DNA of 58,000 nt from Cryptomeria japonica (Eukaryota > Streptophyta > Pinopsida > Cupressales > Cupressaceae), in contig NC_081414.1 of assembly GCF_030272615.1 (NCBI RefSeq), positions 916,001,648 through 916,059,647 on the forward strand. The letters run 5' to 3'. The position numbers and the translations under genes are program-made. Below, in pieces: positions 1-11,110 of the stretch. Under the pieces are notes generated by a model, which had not been told where the DNA came from, ran no database searches, and saw nothing but the letters and a program-made list of their open reading frames with translations. Positions within the stretch are counted from its first letter, which is position 1. Each line of letters opens with the position of its first letter.

Positions 1-998
1 TAATTATCTTGTGATTTCCCAATTGAAAAAATTAATGTCTTGCATATTCTGAAATTAGACTCAAAGGGATTTCATTTTATTATGGTATTTTTTTATTTGG
101 TTAAGTATTTGTTGTGAAATATGATGCCCTAGGCAACAAGCATACATTTTCCAGATTTATGACACTCAAAATTGGTCTCTGTGCAGAGATGATAACTTTT
201 TATTTCACTCTTAGATCTTTATTAATTTTGGATATGTTATTTTTAATATGGTTTTATAAAACTTCACCAAAGCGATTGTCCTAATAATTTCAGGTTTGGA
301 ATTTATTAATGAGTGAGTGCAGGTATAGAAAATTGTCATGTGAATGACAATCACCTTGATCATAGTGAATTGGGTTCTTTCAATGAACAATGATGTTTAA
401 TTGTTTGCAAAGGTATACATGATTGGATATGTTTGAGATGGCATTAATGAACCCCTGTAGCATGCATGTTAAGTATGACTATTGAGATGAAATATATTAC
501 CTTGAAATCAATATGGTATATGAGCTTGATGTTTTAGTACCTTGATAAAGAGTGTTGGATGAACTTGAAATGGATTTGGATGAAAGTAATATGACAATAT
601 GAGAAATTTTAATATGTTTATGCCTCTGATATTGAAGATTGAACTCCATGTTTTATTTGGGGTTTTTGGTTTCTTTTTCATGATGCTCTGCATCATAAAG
701 CTTCTTGTATTCCATCATCCAACGGACTAAAGAGGCAGGGCCCACTTCTTGGCACGTTGGTGATTTCTATAGCTCAGGCATTTGTTTATTTCTGTGTATT
801 TTTGTTCTTGATTGAATGGTGTTTTTGTGTTAATTGTAAGTATGGTTTATTATTTATTTTAATTATGTACTCATTAAAATTTATTGATGTTTCTATTGCC
901 AGGAAGTGACAATTCCTATCACTAGAGATGTTTTGATTTGTTGTAGGTTTCTTTTCATAGCTACATTCATCCCCACTCATCTCACAGCTTTCACCCAT
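1..998. other. Flanking DNA with no recognisable gene
   Basis: This AT-rich stretch lies outside the 3' LTR of element E1. The open frames are short and none resembles a known protein. Positions about 160-300 share a skeleton with about 53960-54100: 'gtctctgtgcag', 'ttttggatatgtt', 'ttttataaa' and 'caccaaag' occur in the same order. It may therefore be a piece of another dispersed repeat rather than unique host DNA. Confidence 0.5.
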
Positions 999-1529
999 TG
1001 GTGCAGTCACAGTTAGGAGGGACTTCAATGAAATCTATCAGGACCGTGTAGCAAGAGTAAAACACAACAAAAGCATGACATGTGGCCTACAAGATTCGGT
1101 TCACTGGCCTGATACAAACATGCTCAATGACAATCTCGGTCTATGTTGGACCTCTTTACCTCAAGATAGATCTTTTCCCTTCTTAAGACTTACTTCTACA
1201 AGATAAATTGCATTGATTTATATGGTCTAGAGGGATCCGATCGGCCCAAGAAGAATCAAAAAATAATGAACATGAAATGTGTAAAACCACCAAGTTGACC
1301 TCCACTAATGAAAATCCTCCAAAAAAATCCAAAGAAAGAAGTGTGGATCGACAGGAAGGTCGGCCACACACCAAGGAATGTTGGAAAAAATAAACTGGGG
1401 CTCCACAAGCCAAGGAAAGGATCCATAAGGTTCGCCAACAACAAGTAGGTCCAAGCAGTTCCAGTGTTTTATGCCAGAAAACTATCTCAAAATCTAGAAG
1501 AGATAACTTACTAGAAAATGATCCAAACA
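999..1529 (-). repeat. E1 3' LTR (531 bp)
   Basis: It matches 6378-6901 along its length; shared blocks include 'gttaggaggga', 'caagatagatctttt' and 'aggtcggccaca'. On the minus strand it starts TGTTTGG just after the polypurine tract and ends CA. The last 80 or so plus-strand bases (about 1452-1529) have no partner in the other copy because element A cut that copy. Both ends fit the TG...CA rule. Confidence 0.85.
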
Positions 1530-1540
1530 TCCCCCAGTTT
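1530..1540 (-). other. E1 polypurine tract
   Basis: On the minus strand this reads AAACTGGGGGA directly before the TG of the 3' LTR. This is the expected place and composition for the primer of plus-strand DNA synthesis, and it fixes the LTR boundary. Confidence 0.75.
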
Positions 1541-1559
1541 AGGAATAATGAAGATAATC

Positions 1560-1744
1560 ATGATTACAAGCAAAATCCAGCTCCACAAGATCTAGTGAGA
1601 AAATGTAAAAAAATGCAGAAAGAAATGCTAAAACAAAAAACTAAAAACAAACTAAAAAGAAGTTTTTTTTTTTGTTGATGCAAGTTTGCTAAGAACCGGG
1701 GAAGCTTCTGCATCAGACATCTGGGGTTGTTGAAAAAGTGAGTC
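1560..1744. other. E1 3' untranslated stretch
   Basis: An A-rich interval between the LTR and the chromodomain end. I see no coding similarity. It includes a run of T at about 1660-1672. Confidence 0.5.
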
Positions 1745-3110
1745 CCTCACTTTGTCGAGGTTAGAGGGAAACCAAGGCAATCCACCTCTGCTTGAGAAAT
1801 CCAAGATGAATCTTCAACTGGTCTGTCCTTCCATTTCACAAGATAATCTTTGTACTGATTGCTCCAAGTACTACACCTAATCAAATTGTCCAAAATGTCT
1901 TCAATTTGATCTAGTTCCTTCCAGTGTAACTACTTCTGCAAGTCTGTAATATTGTCTTCACTAAATTTTGATTAATGATATTGATGTAGATCTGTAATGT
2001 TGAATATAGGTAAGATCCCCAAACTATCTGGTAGCTCTACTTCATATGCATTTCTAGAACTGAAATTCCTCAAGATCTTACAAGGTCCAAACTTCTTCAT
2101 CTGCAACTTGTTATAGGTCCCAATTGGAAATCTTTCTTTTCTTAGGTACACCATTACTTCATCGTTGACTTCAAATTCCTTATGTCTCCTCTTCTCATAT
2201 GCTTTGTCCCTATATTTGATGTTCATATCCTTCAAATTATGCTTAACTTGAGCATGTAAAGCCTTCATATGATTTGTAAATTCTTCTGCCTCTGCACTCC
2301 ACTTGTCTTCATTATTGATATCCCTCAATTCTGATATACCTCTAGGGTATGCTCCAGTAACAATATCAAAAGGTTTTTTTCCGGTACTCATGTTCACTGA
2401 ATTATTGTAGGCAAACTTGGCTTGTACAAGAATCAAATCCCAACTTCGGGTCATCTCTCCAACTAAGCATATCAACAAATTTCCCAGACTCCTATTTACT
2501 ACCTCTATTTGTCTATCAGTCTATGGGTGAAAATTAGAATTGAACTTCAAATATGTCTTCATCTTCTTCCAAAGTGTTCTCCAAAATAACAAACAAACTT
2601 AGTATCTTTGTCTGAAACTATGCTCTTAGGTAATCCATGCAATGTCACTACCTCCTTGAAAAATAAGTCAATTATATGCACTGTATCAAACGTCTTCTTA
2701 CAAGGTATGAAATGAACCATCTTTGAGAATCTATCCACCACCATAAATATAGATTCATTCCCTCTCCGTGTCTTAGGTAATCCAAGGATGAAATCTATGC
2801 TTATGTCCTCCCAAGGTCTCTCTAGTATTGTCAAAGGCTTATACAATCCCACATTCTAACTACTACCTTTTGTAACCTGAAAAACTCTATAGCTCTACAA
2901 AAAATTCTTGACATCCTTATGAATCTAAGGCCAAAAGTAATGTTCACTCACCAAGGCTACTATTTTATCAATACCAAAGTGTCCAGCTAATCCTCCACTA
3001 TGCTTCTCCTTTATTAAATTCTCACTCATAGAACTCTAAAGTTTGCACAACTAAACTCTTATGAATAACATCACATCCTAAATGAAATAATCCAACCACT
3101 TCTGTTTGTT
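1745..3110 (-). pseudogene. E1 integrase with C-terminal chromodomain (broken)
   Basis: Integrase remains run in order on the minus strand. The zinc-binding N-terminus (about 3050-2880) still shows HSGGLAGHFGIDK, but the CxxC part is decayed. The core at 2852-2559 contains [10 protein letters not shown] (first Asp), VVDRFSKM and [10 protein letters not shown] (second Asp). After a frame break near 2550-2500, QIEVVNRSLGN supplies the Glu. The C-terminal half (2478-1972) ends KFGPCKILRN...PIFNITDLHQYH. Downstream, about 1865-1745 translates as YKDYLVKWKDRP followed by a tryptophan-containing EDSSWIS segment, a typical retroelement chromodomain, which is thought to guide insertion to chromatin marks. 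Stops and at least two frame changes make this a pseudogene. Confidence 0.85.
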
Positions 3111-4900
3111 ATAACTAGTGCTCTACATGCTTTCCAAGGGTCTGTAAAATCTGGGTCATCATCATACATGGATTCAACTCTTCATATCCTAATAATGTCA
3201 CTCTCATTTCTGATAGCAAATTCCTCCTTCTACTCAATGCATCAACAACTTTGTTTGACTTTCCACTTCTATGCTTCAACATAAAGGTGTAACTTTGCAA
3301 GAACTCTACCCATCTCATATGTCTCTGATTCAACTTACTCTAACTATTCAAATACTACAAAGCTTGATGATCGGTATACAACACAAACTCTTTAGGCAAC
3401 AAATAATGTATCCACTTCTTCAAGGCTAGAACTATGGCACAAAATTCTTGATCATACACTAAATATCTCCTTCTTGCATCATTCAACTTTTTGCTTAAAT
3501 AAGCTACTACTCTCCCTTCCTGACTCAACACGACTCCAATTGCATTCCCACTTGCATCACAGTTTACTTGAAATAGTTTGTTGAAATATGGTAAAGATAA
3601 CATAGGTTGCTCAGTCACCTTCTTCTTCAAAATTTCAAAACTTTTATTTGCTCTAGTTGTCCATTTGAATTCTTTCCTATCGCCTCTCATTGTCTTAGTC
3701 ATAGGGCTACAAACTAAACTAAAATTCCTGATAAACTTCTAGTAGAAACTAGCAAATCTATGAAATGATCTTACCTCTCCAATGCTTTCCGGTGTAGGCC
3801 ATTCAACAATTGCTTTTACCTTATTAGGGTCCATCATCAATCCATCCTCAGATATCACAAATCCTAAATAGACTAACTCTTCTTTCATGAAATTGCACTT
3901 CTTAAGGTTTTTCAGCAAATTTTCTTCTCTCAATCTTTGCAAAACTTGTCTTAAATGCAACAAATGCTCCTCTTTCATCTTACTGAAAAATCAGAATGTC
4001 ATCCAAATATACAATGACAAACTTACCCAAGAATTTATTCAATACCTCATTCATCAAACTCATGAAAGTACTTGGTGTATTAGTCAACCAAAAAATGCAT
4101 CACCAACCATTCATATAACCTTTCATTTGTCTTGAATGTTGTCTTCCACTCATCTCCTTCTCTGAATCAGATATGATGGTATCCACTCTTCAAGTCTATC
4201 TTTGTGTAGTATATGGCTTCACTCAAGCAATCCATTATGTCATCCATCCTAAGAAAAGGAAATTGGTACTTCACTTTGATCTTGTTTATCTCTCTGGAAT
4301 CAATACACATCCTCCATTCTCCATTCTTCTTAGGTGCTAACATGGTTGGTACTGCACAAGGACTCAAACTTTCTCTGATCAAAACTTTCTGTAACAATTC
4401 TTGCACTTGTCTATTCAACTCCTCATTCTTTGTTAGTGTCATCCAGTATGTTGTTTTGTTAGGAAAACTAGCTCTAGGAATCAGGGCCATGCAATGACTG
4501 ATACTTCTCACAAGTGGTAATCCTGTAGGAACATTCTCTAAAATGATGTTTGCATACTCTGTCATCATCTCCTTTATTTCCTCTAGTTGAACATCTTCAT
4601 ACTTTGGGTTCTCAGTCTTCTTACGAACTAAAGCAAAACACACATTCTCATGTCTCATTCCATCCAATAATTTCCTTCCATCAACCAAATAGATTCTAGC
4701 ATTCATACAGACTTCACTCTTTAGGTGCTCCTCCAAGGGTAACAAGGTTTGTTTCATCCCATTTTCTACAATAGTGTATATGTTCTTTTTCCCATCATGT
4801 ATTGCCTGTCTATCATACTGCCAAGTTCTACCCAACAAAATCTTACAAATATCCATAGGCATAATATCACATTAAACTTCATCATAATAATTTTCAATTT
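3111..4900 (-). pseudogene. E1 reverse transcriptase and RNase H (broken)
   Basis: The minus-strand RT starts with the PR-RT linker (LLGRTWQYDRQAIHDGK, about 4840). It continues with PTMLAPKKNGEWRMCIDSREIN and IDLKSGYHHI, where the fingers/palm Asp is visible, and then the catalytic YLDD at 3998-4009. Connection and RNase H follow. WTTRANKSFEILK is near 3650, and the RNase H core NCDASGNAIGVVLSQEGRVVAY is near 3570, with YTDHQAL near 3360. The palm and thumb parts sit in different frames (a shift near 4160-3980), and stops occur near 3730 and 3340. RT plus RNase H copies element RNA into DNA. This copy cannot make a full protein. Confidence 0.88.
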
Positions 4901-4969
4901 TTAATTTCACCAAGCATTGCTCACTGACTAGCATCTTATAATCATCCTAAATCCATGATATCTGATAAG

Positions 4970-6268
4970 GCTTAGGGTGCCTCAATATTTCCAACTTCAA
5001 TTTATTCACCATCTCTTTTGAACAAGATTATCTGAACTACCACTATCAATAATGACTTTACAACACTTACTGGATACCTTACATTTGGTTTTGAGTAAAT
5101 TTCTCCTCATAAGGGCTCTTCATCCTCTCTAGTATGACACAAGGCTCTCCTAATCATCAACAGTTCTCCATCTCTTGGTTTGTTAGATGATCTGATGGGT
5201 CTTTCTTCTACCAATGTTGTTCTCCCAGTGTTCTTTGCCTTCTTACATTCTCCTCCACACTTAAAGAAAGTTCCTTTAAATACTCTCTTTTCCTATCTTT
5301 TGTCATCTTTTCCAAAACCTTCATTCTAGGAACAATTAGGTTCTCTTCTCTAGTATAAATTTCTATCATCCTTCTGGTAATGAACTACCATATTTACTTA
5401 CTTCCTTGTCTTTGTTCTGATCTGGATAGGTTCCTCTTCATCAGGAATATCCTCTTCCTCATTGAAATCTTCCTCTGAAAAACCTTCCACCTCTACCTCT
5501 CTGTCTCTGCTCATGTCTTTTGTTCAACTTCTCTTTCAATTTCAAGGCATATTGGTAAGCTTCCACAACACTCTACAACTTGATAAAACTAAGTTCAACT
5601 TGTATAGACATCCAAAATCCATTCAAATATATTGCAACATGTTTAACCTCATCATCGACATGTCCAAATCCGATATTCAACTTGTAAAATTCTTCTATAT
5701 ACTCCTTCACACTTGATTCTTTCTGCTTCAAGTTTTGTAACTTCCGAAATAGGTTCACTTGATAATCAACAGGCATAAACTTCAATTTCTACTTGGAAAC
5801 CATCCTCTCCCACAATTTGATCTTCTCCTTTCCTCTTCTTTGTCTATCAACCTACAAATGTTCCCACCAAAGAGATGCATGACCTTTCAACCAACTACAA
5901 GCATATTTTACCTTCCTTTCTTCTGTGGTGTTCTCAAAATCAAAATACTTCTCCATCTCTAAGATCCAATCCATTAATTCATCCAAATCTAACTTACCAT
6001 CATACTCTGGTGGGGTAAAATATGGTTTGGTGTTTTCCCTACTCAAAACCCTCAAGAACCTTTCCTCATCTAGATCGATCATCGTTGGATTTTCTACTGG
6101 TTTTGTTGGTGCTTCTTCTTCATCTTGGCTCGCATCTTCAATATGTCGACCTCTTCTTTGGGCTATTTCAACATCTTCCAACTAGGTTGCAATTCCTCTC
6201 AACATTTCCATCACAACAGGGTCTACATTCCCACATGCTCCACCATTCATGTTTCCTCTTCATGCCAT
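4970..6268 (-). pseudogene. E1 gag and aspartic protease (broken)
   Basis: The start is placed at 6268: the minus strand reads MA*RGNMNGG...VVMEMLRGIAT*LEDVE in one frame, and the two stops look like mutated Arg/Gln codons. The retrotransposon gag domain follows, with YDGKLDLDELMDWI, KYFDFE and LKGHASLWWEHL (about 5990-5860), continuing through 5785-5573. A cysteine-containing zinc-knuckle remnant lies near 5270. The protease is near 5090-5030, with KCCKVIIDSGSSDNLV, where DSG is the catalytic triplet. The same protease sequence is found in E2, so the two elements are relatives. Gag packages the RNA and the protease matures the polyprotein. Confidence 0.8.
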
Positions 6269-6363
6269 CTTCACACCAATCCTCTACAGCTGTAGCTCGG
6301 ATCCACAATCTACCACCCCACAACAAAATCTTCAGGACGACACAATCTCTGGAACAAAATCTC

Positions 6364-6375
6364 TCTCTAATACCA
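6364..6375 (-). other. E1 primer binding site, initiator Met tRNA type
   Basis: On the minus strand this reads TGGTATTAGAGA, two bases after the 5' LTR. It differs from the usual plant initiator-Met PBS (TGGTATCAGAGC) at two positions. The C-to-T at the seventh base is a plausible decay mutation. Confidence 0.75.
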
Positions 6376-6377
6376 CT

Positions 6378-6901
6378 TGGTACAGTCAAGGTTAGGAGGG
6401 ACCTTAATGAGATCTATTCGGATCATGCAACAAGAGTAAAACACAACAAAAGCAAGACAAGATGATGGAGGCAATGCAAAACTAATTGTTTATATCATGA
6501 AAAATTGTTTACAGTCTATTAGCAACATGCGGGCTACAAGATTTAGCTCACTAGCCTGATACAAACATGCTCAATGACAGTCTCGGTCTATATCGGACCT
6601 CTTAACCTCAAGATAGATCTTTTCTCTTCTTAAGACTTATTTCTACAAGCTAAATTACATTGATTTATATGGCCTAGAGGGATCCGGTCGGCCCAAGAAG
6701 AATCAAACAATGATGAACATGATGAAATGTGTAAAACCACTAGCTCAACCTCTACCAATGAAAATCCTTCAAAAAATCCAAAGGAAGAAGTGTGGATCAG
6801 CGGGAAGGTCGGCCACATGCCAAGGAATACTGGAAACAATGAACTAGGGCTCCACAAGCCAAGGAAAGGATCTGCAAGGTTCGCCAACAGTAAATAGGTC
6901 C
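6378..6901 (-). repeat. E1 5' LTR, truncated by insertion of element A
   Basis: It aligns with 999 to about 1452. At 6901 the similarity stops after 'aggtcc' and the A terminus TGTATATG begins. The intact 3' copy continues 'aagcagttccag' for about 77 more bases. The missing part should lie on the far side of the original, intact element A. Confidence 0.85.
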
Positions 6902-8083
6902 TGTATATGCTTAAAATCATCATTGCTAAACTAGGAAATAAGGAAAATCATGAATTCCTTAACTATTCAAGCAATCCCAAACATAAATCAATGAAATAGA
7001 TGCATAATTGAATCAATTTAAACAATATAAAACTCCCAATTCTGCATCATAGCTTCTATTGTTCTTCTCTTCTTCGTGGTATGATGGCTCTCAGATATTG
7101 CACTAGTAACCTATAATTGACACAAAGATTTAAAGTTTGTGATTGTTCGTGATTCCAAAAATGGAGATTGAATGTTGAATTTATAGATTTTTGGGTGAGA
7201 TTGATTGAGAGGTGGAACTGAATAGATTGAGAGGTAGAACTCAGGTGAGCTCACATGTTGATTGATAGTTGAACTGTTGATTTAGGGTGGAACTAAATAG
7301 ATTATTTGAGTTAACTAATTGAGAAAAAAATTGATTGAAAGATGAAAAAGAATGATTGGAGGAGAATTAAAGAATAGTGCAATTAATCAATTAATTGAAT
7401 TCATCAATTAAAATAGATGGAATAGTTAACTGATTGAAATCTTTTTGGAAAGAAAGCAAAGTGGAAGATAGAAATAGAGATTGGAACGATAATGATTTAA
7501 TTAATTAATTAATTTAGCATGTGCTTGCACTCTGACTTTGATTTTGAATTTAACCTTTTCATGAGATTTAATTCAAATATTGAATTTATTTTAATTCAAT
7601 TTGTTATTTGAATATATTTAGAACTTGACTTTGATTTTTGAAATCATGCACATGTATTTGAAATTAGAAGAAATTAGAAGAACATGAATTTGAATTTGAA
7701 TTAGAAGAATTAATGAAATTAAATGAAAGTAGATGAAATTAGAATTTGAGAATTTAAAATTAAATGAAATTAGACGAATAAATTAGTTAATTAAATAATT
7801 TAAAGAAACTATTTAATTATTTAGAAATTTAATTTAATTAAATAATAAATACTATTTAAATTAAAGGATTACAATCATAATTAAATAATAAATTTATTTT
7901 ATTAATATTTTAGAAAAGGGTCAATGATTAAATAATTAGAAATAGAAATAGAATAATTAGTAAGATGATGAAGAAATATGAATTTAGAAGAATAAGATTA
8001 ATTAACTTAATAATTAAAGAATTATTTAATCAATTAGAGGAATAATTAGTACATGATCAATGAGACATTTTTAGGTGTCTACA
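6902..8083 (-). repeat. Element A 3' LTR (about 1182 bp)
   Basis: Ends were set from Z. On the minus strand it begins TGTAGACACCTAAAAATGTC next to the polypurine tract and ends CATATACA at 6902. It is strongly AT-rich, especially 7500-8040, with many TTAATT/AATTAA blocks like the U3 of Z but much more scrambled. There is no second copy in the window, so the length rests on the terminal matches only. Confidence 0.75.
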
Positions 8084-8100
8084 TTTTCCCCTCTTTGAGA
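8084..8100 (-). other. Element A polypurine tract
   Basis: The minus strand reads TCTCAAAGAGGGGAAAA directly before the LTR. Z has TCAAAGAGAGGCAAAA in the same place (56615-56630), which confirms the assignment. Confidence 0.8.
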
Positions 8101-8175
8101 CAATGTTGGAATGACATTGTTTCAAAGAAAACAAAAAAAAATTGCCTCGGTATGCCTTGGTGATACTTAGGGTGC

Positions 8176-8180
8176 AATGC
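8176..8180. repeat. E2 target site duplication, left copy
   Basis: AATGC precedes the E2 LTR, and AATTC follows it at 11935-11939. In Z the homologous uninterrupted site reads 'atgccccctcgagag', showing that AATGC is ancestral and the right copy has one substitution. Confidence 0.7.
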
Positions 8181-9002
8181 TGATGCAGCCATAACTAGTA
8201 AAACCCTTAAAGAGAATCAACCAGCTTATGCAACAAGAGTAACACATCTAAAGTAGTAAGAAAACATAACAAGATTGCATAAACAGATCATATCAATGTC
8301 TTATAACTTTCGGCAACCATCTAGTTATCATCATATAATCATCATAGAACATCTAGTAGTTGACCGGTTACATGCAGGCTATCAGCCAGATACAACCCAA
8401 CTGGGACTCTAAGAATCAACTGGATCACAAAATGTGAATCTCAATCCCTATTCTCAATTCTACTTCCTCTGCCCCTACAAATGATTACATAAAATCATAT
8501 TTATACCCACCAAAACATATCTGGGTTGGCCTCATAAGATTACATTTACCAATGCAGGAAAATGAAATGTGTAATTAGGTCGGCCCTAAGAATTAAAGAA
8601 ATATTTTTGAAAAATAACAACCATGAAGTGTGGTTCCGCAAAAAGGTTGGCCATATGCCAAAGAACATTGTACAAGACCCGAAATAGATCCACACGCCAA
8701 GAATTATGCTGGTAATCAAGGAAAAGCAACCGGTAAGCACAAGAACTATGCTGGAACCTATAAACAATCAACTAGAAGTAATAAATGACCGGAAAAGAAC
8801 CCAAATGAACTGAAAATATGGAATTAAGCACATGAACCAGCCTAGAAACCGAAAATAAGATCTACAACAAAAAGAAAGCAACTATTGGTACCAATTGGTA
8901 AGAACACAAAAAACTACATAAAGAACTAGACAAGAACTAAATTGAAAGGAAATATTTTGGTTGATGCAAGATTTCTCATTGACCGGGGATGCTCCTACAT
9001 CA
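8181..9002 (-). repeat. E2 3' LTR (822 bp)
   Basis: It starts TGATGCAG and ends CTACATCA on the plus strand, nearly perfect 8-bp inverted termini. It aligns end to end with 11111-11934. Internal blocks such as 'aggtcggcc' and 'ccacacgccaag' resemble the E1 LTR, which indicates common ancestry of E1 and E2. No clear polypurine tract is visible beside it. Confidence 0.88.
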
Positions 9003-9638
9003 AACAACCTAGGTAGAAAAATGATGTTCCATGAGAGGCAACTCATGAACATCTCAAGGGATTCGAAATAAAGACCCCATTGCTCATTTATGATCCAAAC
9101 ATCTTCCTTATCTGCCAATCTCTGCTTTAGCTCCTCTAGTGCCTCAACCAGCTTCTCTAACATCAGACCCTCTTTGTTTCTCTTCCTTTGCTTTAGATTT
9201 GCATATTGTCTTTGTTTACTTCTCTCTTTCTTTTGTAACTCTGATTTATTTCTACCACAAGACTTCATCCAATTTGTCACCATAAGCTCTTTGTCATCCA
9301 GTTCCACCTATCCATTAGGCTCATCTATTATATCCTTCTGCAAACTCATGTCACCCTTCGATATAACCTCTGCAATTGGTTCCATCAGATCTTTCTCCAA
9401 ACCTTCTAGTATAACCTCTACCATCGGTTTCTCAGTACTGCAACTTTTCTCAGGACTTAGATTCTTCACCTCCTTCTCTTTCTCCTTCAAATAAATCAAA
9501 GTGAACTTTTGTTCATCCTTCTCAATAGTGACTAAGTTTCTTCTACAGTCATAAATAGCTCCCCTATCAAACTGTCAAGGTTTTCCCAACAAGACATGAC
9601 AAGCACTAATAGATACAATATCACACAAAACCTCATCT
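9003..9638 (-). pseudogene. E2 charged segment downstream of protease
   Basis: The minus-strand frame runs CHVLLGKP*QFDRGAIYDC, matching the PR-RT linker of E1 (ILLGRTWQYDRQAIHD). It continues as a Lys/Glu-rich stretch (LKEKEKEVKNLSPEK...) and a likely coiled coil (LVEALEELKQRLADKED) before running into the LTR. RT motifs never appear. This is the point where E1 continues into RT and E2 does not, so the pol enzymes were deleted or replaced here. Function unknown. Confidence 0.6.
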
Positions 9639-10921
9639 CTAAAAAGGCCCAATATTAAAATTCACCAACCACTGCTCCTTTATCTCTATCTTTTGATCAT
9701 CTTGTAGCCAACTTACCTCATAAGGAAAAGGATTCTCAATCCTCTTCAATCCAAGCTTCACAACCATCTCTTCAGATACCAAATTGTCAATACTTCCACT
9801 ATCTAAAATAACCTTGCAACACTTACCACCTGATTTACACATAGTCCAGAAAAGACTCTTCCTCTGAGTAGATCCAATATCCTTTCTTCTAAACATGAGA
9901 GATTCCCCTTGCTCTGGTGCAAAGTCAGATCTCGTACCTTCATTTTCCAGTTCCTCATTTGCCACACAACTTCTTGTCATTCTCTGCTTACATTCATAGA
10001 ATCTATGTTTGGTTTCTCCACACTTGAAATATTTTCCAAGAAATTCTCTACCAGTACTACTACTGCCTTTCCTTTGTATCTTTTTTTCTAGTTCTTTACT
10101 CCACTTAGGTTTTGATTCATCTTCCTCAACCGGTTTCATAATACTATCACTCATCTATCCCTTGAATTTCCCCTTCCCTCTATTTGGTTGCTTCTTCTCA
10201 TCTTCTCCGTGACCTTCAAAGCATATTGGTAAGCTTCTTCAACTGTGGAAACCCTCAGCATACTCATCTCTTCTTGAATGTTAAAAGAAAATCCATTTAT
10301 GTACCTCGCCACCTTTTCTCTGTCCATCTCTCTATGTCCAAATCTAATCACCACCTTGTAGAATTCCTTAGTTTATTCCTTCACAATCATGTTTGCCTAT
10401 TTCAGGTTATGCAACTTCTTGAACAACTCCAATTCATAGTCTCTTGGTATGAACTTGGCCTTCAATCTTGCAACCATCTGTCTCCATCGGGTGATCTTCA
10501 ATTCACCATTCTCTACTCTCTCTTTTTGCAATTATTTCCACCATAAGGAAGCATGCCCTTTCAACTTAGTCTGTGCCAACCAAACTCTCTGCGGGTCCTT
10601 GACATCCTCAAACTCAAAATAGTCCTCCAACTCTTTGATCAAATTGATCAGATCCTTTAGGTTTAGTGTTCCGAAAAAGTTGGAAACTTCAACTTTGTGA
10701 ACTTTACTTGCTTGCACTACTACTCTTAGGAATCTTTCCTCTCTTTCATCTTCCAGCCCTTTAGCTTCTTCAAGCTCTTCTCTAGCTTCTTCATATTCAT
10801 CCTTAGATTCAAGTTTTCTCTACAAACAAGCCAAAACATTTTGGATTTCATTCCTCACTTCATTCTTGAAGTCTTCCATCATCTTCTCTACCCTCTGGGG
10901 GTTTGTCCTTCTAGGTGGCAT
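9639..10921 (-). pseudogene. E2 gag and aspartic protease (broken)
   Basis: The start chosen is MPPRRTNPQRVEKM at 10921, a common gypsy gag start; an upstream Met at 11014 in the same frame is less typical. The gag domain shows LNLKDLINLIKELEDYFEFE and LKGHASLWWK (10670-10535), then EFYKVVIRFGHREMDREKVARYINGF (about 10350). The zinc knuckle is degenerate: YFKCGETKHRFYEC lacks the first Cys. The protease is at about 9840-9780 with KCCKVILDSGSIDNLVSEEM. Gag and the knuckle-protease part are in different frames, overlapping at 10151-10154. Stops lie near 10820, 10530, 10430 and 10370. Confidence 0.8.
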
Positions 10922-11098
10922 ATCCTCTTCCACCTTGGTGAACTGCCTTAAGTCAATGATCTGACTACCAGTTTCAATTTCCTCCCCTCGGTGATCTATT
11001 GAACACATGTGCACCTGCCTCCAATCGATGATCTATCCACCCAAAGGAATGTCTCACTATTTGCAAACAACTCTTCCACCAACCAGTCCATAACCAAG

Positions 11099-11110
11099 TC
11101 TGATACCACT
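11099..11110 (-). other. E2 primer binding site, initiator Met tRNA type
   Basis: The minus strand from 11108 reads TGGTATCAGA, matching the first ten bases of the plant initiator-Met PBS, with two bases (AG) between it and the LTR. Confidence 0.85.

Larger units (their letters stand above)
999..6901 (-). mobile_element. Element E1: Ty3/gypsy chromovirus, degenerate, 5' LTR interrupted
   Basis: This is a minus-strand LTR retrotransposon. Read on the minus strand it has a partial 5' LTR, an initiator-Met PBS, gag, protease, RT, RNase H, integrase, a chromodomain, a polypurine tract and a 3' LTR. The order PR-RT-RH-IN defines Ty3/gypsy, and the chromodomain after integrase defines a chromovirus. 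Many stops and several frame changes make it inactive. Its 5' LTR stops at 6901, exactly where the terminus of element A (TGTATATG) begins, so A inserted into E1. About 80 bp of the 5' LTR are missing from this side. The right-hand target duplication is not visible. Confidence 0.9.

Noticed and set aside
9003-9030. Polypurine tract of E2
   Set aside because: The sequence beside its 3' LTR is not purine-rich on the minus strand, so I could not support a call.
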